NCBI RefSeq assembly: GCF_040939455.1
Contig: NC_134109.1
Coordinates: 71,019,001-71,083,000 of the forward strand
Direction: 5' to 3'
DNA length: 64,000 nucleotides
From: Microcebus murinus
Lineage: Eukaryota > Chordata > Mammalia > Primates > Cheirogaleidae
A program made the position numbers and the translations under genes. This document shows positions 39,347 to 64,000 of this stretch, in pieces. Position 1 is the first letter of the stretch, and every line of letters begins with the position of its first letter. The notes under the pieces were generated by a model that worked only from the letters and a program-made list of their open reading frames with translations, did no database searches and was not told where the DNA came from.

Positions 39347-39716
39347 TGTATTTCTTTAAGCTTTTTTGTTTCGATCTATATCTCTAAATTCAAAAGAAAA
39401 CTTCATGGAGTTCCCATGAAACATTAAAAGTCAGTGGTGGGGAACTTATATTTTTCCCTCATCATCAAACAGGTAGATACAATGGACTACTAACCATTTT
39501 CTCTGTTTCCAAACTCTTCTTCCTCCCCACTTTAATCCATGTAGAACACCAGATTAATCTTAAAACATTGCTCTTCACAAATCCTAAATGTTCCCTGTTG
39601 TATTCTGGAATACATTGCAAGCTCTTTGCTCAGGTGACATGTACCTTCTGCAATCTGGCTTAAATTGGAAACCTAAATTTTCTCCCAATATTCCCAAATA
39701 TAACTCTTTATGTTTA

Positions 39717-39976
39717 GGCTGGGTATAGGCCAAGGTGGGAGGATTGCTTGAGGCCAGTTCAAGAGCAGCCTGAACAAGAGCGAGACCCCTAACTCTACAA
39801 AAAATAGAAAAATTAGCCAGGCGTGGTGGCACATACCTGACTAGTCCCAGCTACTCAGGAGGCTGAGGCAAGAGGATTGCTTGAGCCCAGGAGTTTGAGT
39901 CTGCAGTGAGCTATGATGATGACACTGTATTCTAGCCTGGGGGACAAAACAAGACCCTATCTCAACAACAAAAAAA
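39717..39976 (+). mobile_element. Alu (old, internally deleted)
   Basis: Starts 'aggctgggtataggccaagg' (left arm shortened) and ends 'aagaccctatctcaacaaca'. Confidence 0.8.
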
Positions 39977-40904
39977 TCTTTATGTTCTAGCAAACTAATC
40001 TGGATTAGCAGAACACACATCATGCTTTCGTACCTCTAGTTTAGATTTTTGCTTTTATCATCTCCTTGGCCAGGAATTCCTGCCTATATATTTACTTACT
40101 GAAACTCTAGCTGTCACTTCAAGCCTGAACCTTGATACCAGTCTTTTCAATGCCTTCCTGGATTATCTAGCTTGAAGTTCTCTTCTTTGCAATCACGTTT
40201 ATTTTTAAAGTCTGTATATATGCTACTTTATGTTGTAAAGATAGTTCAATATTAATTAAACTCCTTTACTCAACCGTAAGCTCTGAAATCAGGAGCCATG
40301 CCTGTCAAACTATTTTTATGAAACATTGTTTGGCATCAAGTAGACATTGGATAGTTCAGTGCTTCCCAAGTGTTTCCATTCAGGTGACTCCATTAAAACA
40401 ACTTGTATTTATGTTTACTATACATAAAGAAAAGTGCACATACCAAAATATTCAGCTTAAATAATTTTCACAAATTGAATACCCTCATGCAAACAGGTCC
40501 CACAATAAGAAACAACGCAACCAGAACCTCAGAAGCCCTCTTAGTACCCCCTTATCAGGACTCTATTTTAATCAATTACACGTGATACTTGCGTATTTAG
40601 TGTAAGAGTGAGAATATGTATGTGTAGACCTTTTATAATATCTCCTCCATCAGCCCTTCTCACCCCCTCCCCCACAAAGAAGCAAGCGCGTGCCCTCCCC
40701 TATCCCCTTGGGGACCAGTTATAGGGGTTTTTTTGGTGTGAACGAATGCATGGAGACATGAACCTACAACACGTTCAGTAGAAAATGTAAGTTAGCACGA
40801 AACTGTCAAAAGGAATTATTGATCCTTAATTTTAAAAATCCATATTACACGTAATGCACTCTGCGAGTGCTATCTTAACACGGATTAATTCTAAAGACTC
40901 GTTT
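39977..40904. other. Intergenic upstream of METTL3
   Basis: No gene or repeat recognised; becomes CpG-containing toward 40,900. Confidence 0.4.
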
Positions 40905-41240
40905 CCCAATACTCAACATGGTCGCATGCGCGTCTACAAGCAACATGGCCACTCTGCCAGGCACCAACATGGCAACCACAGCCTCACTGCGCACGGGAGG
41001 GCTAGAGCGCTCCCACGAGGAATATGTCCGCCATACGGCCAACACCTAACGTGGCTCTTTTTACAGCCTCCAGGCGAGCGCGAAACCGGAAATGACTTTT
41101 CCGTCTTGCGCATCTCTGGGGATCCTTTTCCGGTTAGCCTTCGGGAGTCCGCGTGAGAATTGGATGTTTCCCTGAGCGAGGGCTGGGAGGTGCTAGTCTG
41201 CCGCGCCTTATTCGAGACGCGTCAGGTCGGGAATACTAAC
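40905..41240 (+). promoter_or_regulatory. METTL3: METTL3 promoter / 5' UTR
   Basis: TATA-less, CpG-containing region. Three YY1-like 'aacATGG' motifs (40,915; 40,942; 40,966) and a reverse 'gCCAT' (about 41,029) surround an NRF1-like 'cgcatgcgcg' (40,923-40,932). Two ETS-type sites follow: 'accggaaatg' (41,085-41,094) and, on the other strand, 'aaccggaaaa' (41,126-41,135). This is a typical housekeeping-gene promoter grammar. The start site is probably near 41,100-41,200. Confidence 0.7.
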
Positions 41241-53359
<12,119 letters not shown>

Positions 53360-53441
53360 AAGCACTGTCATACAGAGCTAAGCATCTGTAGTTATGGCTC
53401 TGCAGGCTAAACTTGAAGAGTAATATTTGTACAATAACTTC

Positions 53442-53455
53442 TTTATTTAAATAAA
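53442..53455. terminator. Palindromic bidirectional poly(A) signal
   Basis: TTTATTTAAATAAA is a perfect palindrome. It provides AATAAA on the plus strand (53,450-53,455), 91 bp after the METTL3 stop, and AATAAA on the minus strand (53,447-53,442), about 1.36 kb after the TOX4 stop. Flanks 'tacaataa' and 'ttatattgta' extend the symmetry imperfectly. Confidence 0.75.
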
Positions 53456-53479
53456 CGTTTATATTGTAATTGGGATTTC

Positions 53480-53605
53480 AAGGTCAAATTCTGGCTCTGC
53501 CACTTTAACAGTGTGTGATTCCTTATAGGTAAAATAGGAATACTATCTACCTCACTGGGTTGTGAGGGTTCAAACTAAATGAATGCATGGAAAGCATTAA
53601 AATGT
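53480..53605 (+). repeat. MIR just beyond METTL3
   Basis: 'aattctggctctgccacttt', 'ggtaaaataggaatactatc' and 'ctcactgggttgtgagggtt'. Confidence 0.75.
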
Positions 53606-53663
53606 TGATCATCATAAAATAGGACAATATAGATCAAAGTGATTAGTTATGAAAAGGGTTTTC

Positions 53664-53963
53664 AGGCCAGGTACAGTGCTCATGCCTGTAATCCTAGCAC
53701 TCTGGGAGGCCAAGGTGGAAGGACTGCTTGAGCTCAGGAGTTTGAGACCAGCCTGAGTAAGATGGAGGACCCCCCCCATCTGTACTAAAAATAGAAAAAT
53801 TAGCTGGGTGTCATGGTGTGCACCTGTAGTCCCAGCTACTCAGGAGGCTGAGGCAGGAGGATGTCTTGAGCCTAGGAGTTTGAGGTTGCAGTAAGCTACA
53901 CTGATGCCACTGTACTTTACCCAGGGTGACAGAGTGAGACTGTCTCTCAAAAAAAAAAAAAAA
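53664..53963 (+). mobile_element. Alu in the METTL3-TOX4 3' overlap zone
   Basis: Full dimer with an A tail, antisense to TOX4. If TOX4 transcripts reach the palindromic signal, this Alu lies inside the TOX4 3' UTR. Confidence 0.88.
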
Positions 53964-54802
53964 AAGAAAAAGAAGGGGGTTCTCTAGGACAGCATTTCTC
54001 AAGGTAAGAATTTGAGTTTCACTTAAGGTTATCACCACTATGACTATCGTACTCTAACTTTTGCTTATTCTAATACAACTATGTGGGTTAAATAAGTACC
54101 TAGGTATGAAGAAAATTGGCCTATATATTATCTAAGTGAAAACATCTTATCTTTAAGGATGTAGAGTTCTGCCTCTTATACTCATAAACTGTGATAATTT
54201 GTGATAAGGATGTTGACTGCAAAGATATTATTTGTAAAGAGAAATAAATAAGAAACTCCTGGGTGATGTCATTTCCCCTTCAGCCCAGTGTGCCTGTTGT
54301 GTTGAAAACCTTTGTTCTCAAAGCAGTGTATTGACATGACAGTAGTTTCCTGTTTTAAGAGGGGTTCTCAATGTAATCTCTCAACCCTTTTAAAATGGAT
54401 GCACACAGTGGCAGTTTCTCCTAGGCTCAAAGCTGAGTACTCTCCCATCATTTTAATAATATTTTAGGCAAGTCCTATGACAATTATACCAGTAAGTTTA
54501 CTCAAACCCCCATCACCCCTACCATCCCTATGTTTTGCTTGTCCATACTCCCTTCACCCTTTCTTCTGCTATTATCACTGGCATTTCTGCTTGTAGTTGA
54601 AAGGAATAAGCAATTCCAGATTATAACAAACTCAGTGGCCCTGCTTCATGGCCTCTGCTGAAAGGAGAAAAGGGGAGGAAGTATGAAGGGCCATCCTGGG
54701 TTGAGATCAGGCACTACCAGAAGCCAAGCTTGTATTTCAAAAACAGGCTCTTGGTCATGTTCCCAGCAGATAAATCTTCACTGGTTTGGAGAGTAGGAAG
54801 GA
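53964..54802 (-). other. TOX4: TOX4 3' UTR (probable)
   Basis: Sequence directly downstream of the TOX4 stop; no competing gene seen. In human the two 3' ends converge, from memory. Confidence 0.55.
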
Positions 54803-63731
<8,929 letters not shown>

Positions 63732-64000
63732 CTGTAAGGAAAAAAGGGAAAAAATTAGTGGGAAGAGGAGAAACTGAATAGCACTAAGTGAAAAACACTG
63801 ATGGTACTGGGAATTTTCAGTGCACCTCTTTTCAGCTTAGGATCCTATTTTGTTATTGATTTATTAGGACCTATTTAATTTTAACCTCTTCCTCATACCC
63901 TTGGCCATTGGCAAATACTGGCTGCCAACAGCAAACACAATTTTCAATTCTGTTATCTCTTTACCATCTCAGTTGTCCTAAATTATTCTACCTATTATTG
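63732..64000 (-). other. TOX4: TOX4 intron at the window edge
   Basis: Intron sequence upstream of the exon starting '[12 protein letters not shown]'. The first TOX4 exons lie beyond the window. Confidence 0.85.

Overview
The window is vertebrate nuclear DNA, almost certainly from a strepsirrhine primate and most likely a Malagasy lemur. About 30 Alu elements and several L1 fragments are present. Most of the younger Alus carry a non-anthropoid variant: the middle reads 'attaattggccaactaata', and the right arm contains 'ctgtgagctaggctgacg'. I recognise three protein-coding genes by their exon translations: SALL2 (+), METTL3 (+) and TOX4 (-). This is the order known from human 14q11.2, here in inverted orientation. 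No virus, bacterial sequence, CRISPR array, tRNA or rRNA gene was seen.

Layout. Positions 1-19,000 are the intergenic flank 5' of SALL2: a hAT transposase fossil at the left edge, L1 pieces, many Alus and MIRs, and polypyrimidine tracts. SALL2 occupies about 19.1-33.2 kb. It has a distal first exon (19,307), a 7.7 kb intron, a second, proximal first exon inside a GC-rich promoter (27,685), and a large zinc-finger exon 2 (28,149-31,087). Beyond the main stop lies an in-frame, splice-compatible third exon (31,423-31,830) that resembles the shared C-terminus of SALL1/3/4. From 33.2 to 40.9 kb is a repeat-rich spacer with a possible solo LTR. METTL3 follows (promoter about 40.9-41.2 kb; 11 coding exons 41,241-53,359; 580 codons plus stop). 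TOX4 runs on the minus strand from the right edge to 54,803. Seven coding exons are present, and the first part of the gene is cut off by the window end.

How they relate. METTL3 (the m6A RNA methyltransferase catalytic subunit) and TOX4 (an HMG-box subunit of the PNUTS-PP1 phosphatase complex) are convergent. The only poly(A) motif seen just after METTL3 is a perfect 14-bp palindrome that gives AATAAA on both strands, so it could serve both genes. SALL2 is a separate transcription-factor gene with two promoters.

Nothing here is a new multi-gene system. The best leads are the retained alternative C-terminal exon of SALL2, the bidirectional poly(A) palindrome, a G-quadruplex-capable tract next to the SALL2 exon 1A splice donor, an Alu inserted 57 nt from the last TOX4 exon, and a three-layer nest of repeats with a mariner fossil in the middle. 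All comparisons to human genes and repeat families are from memory, without database searches.
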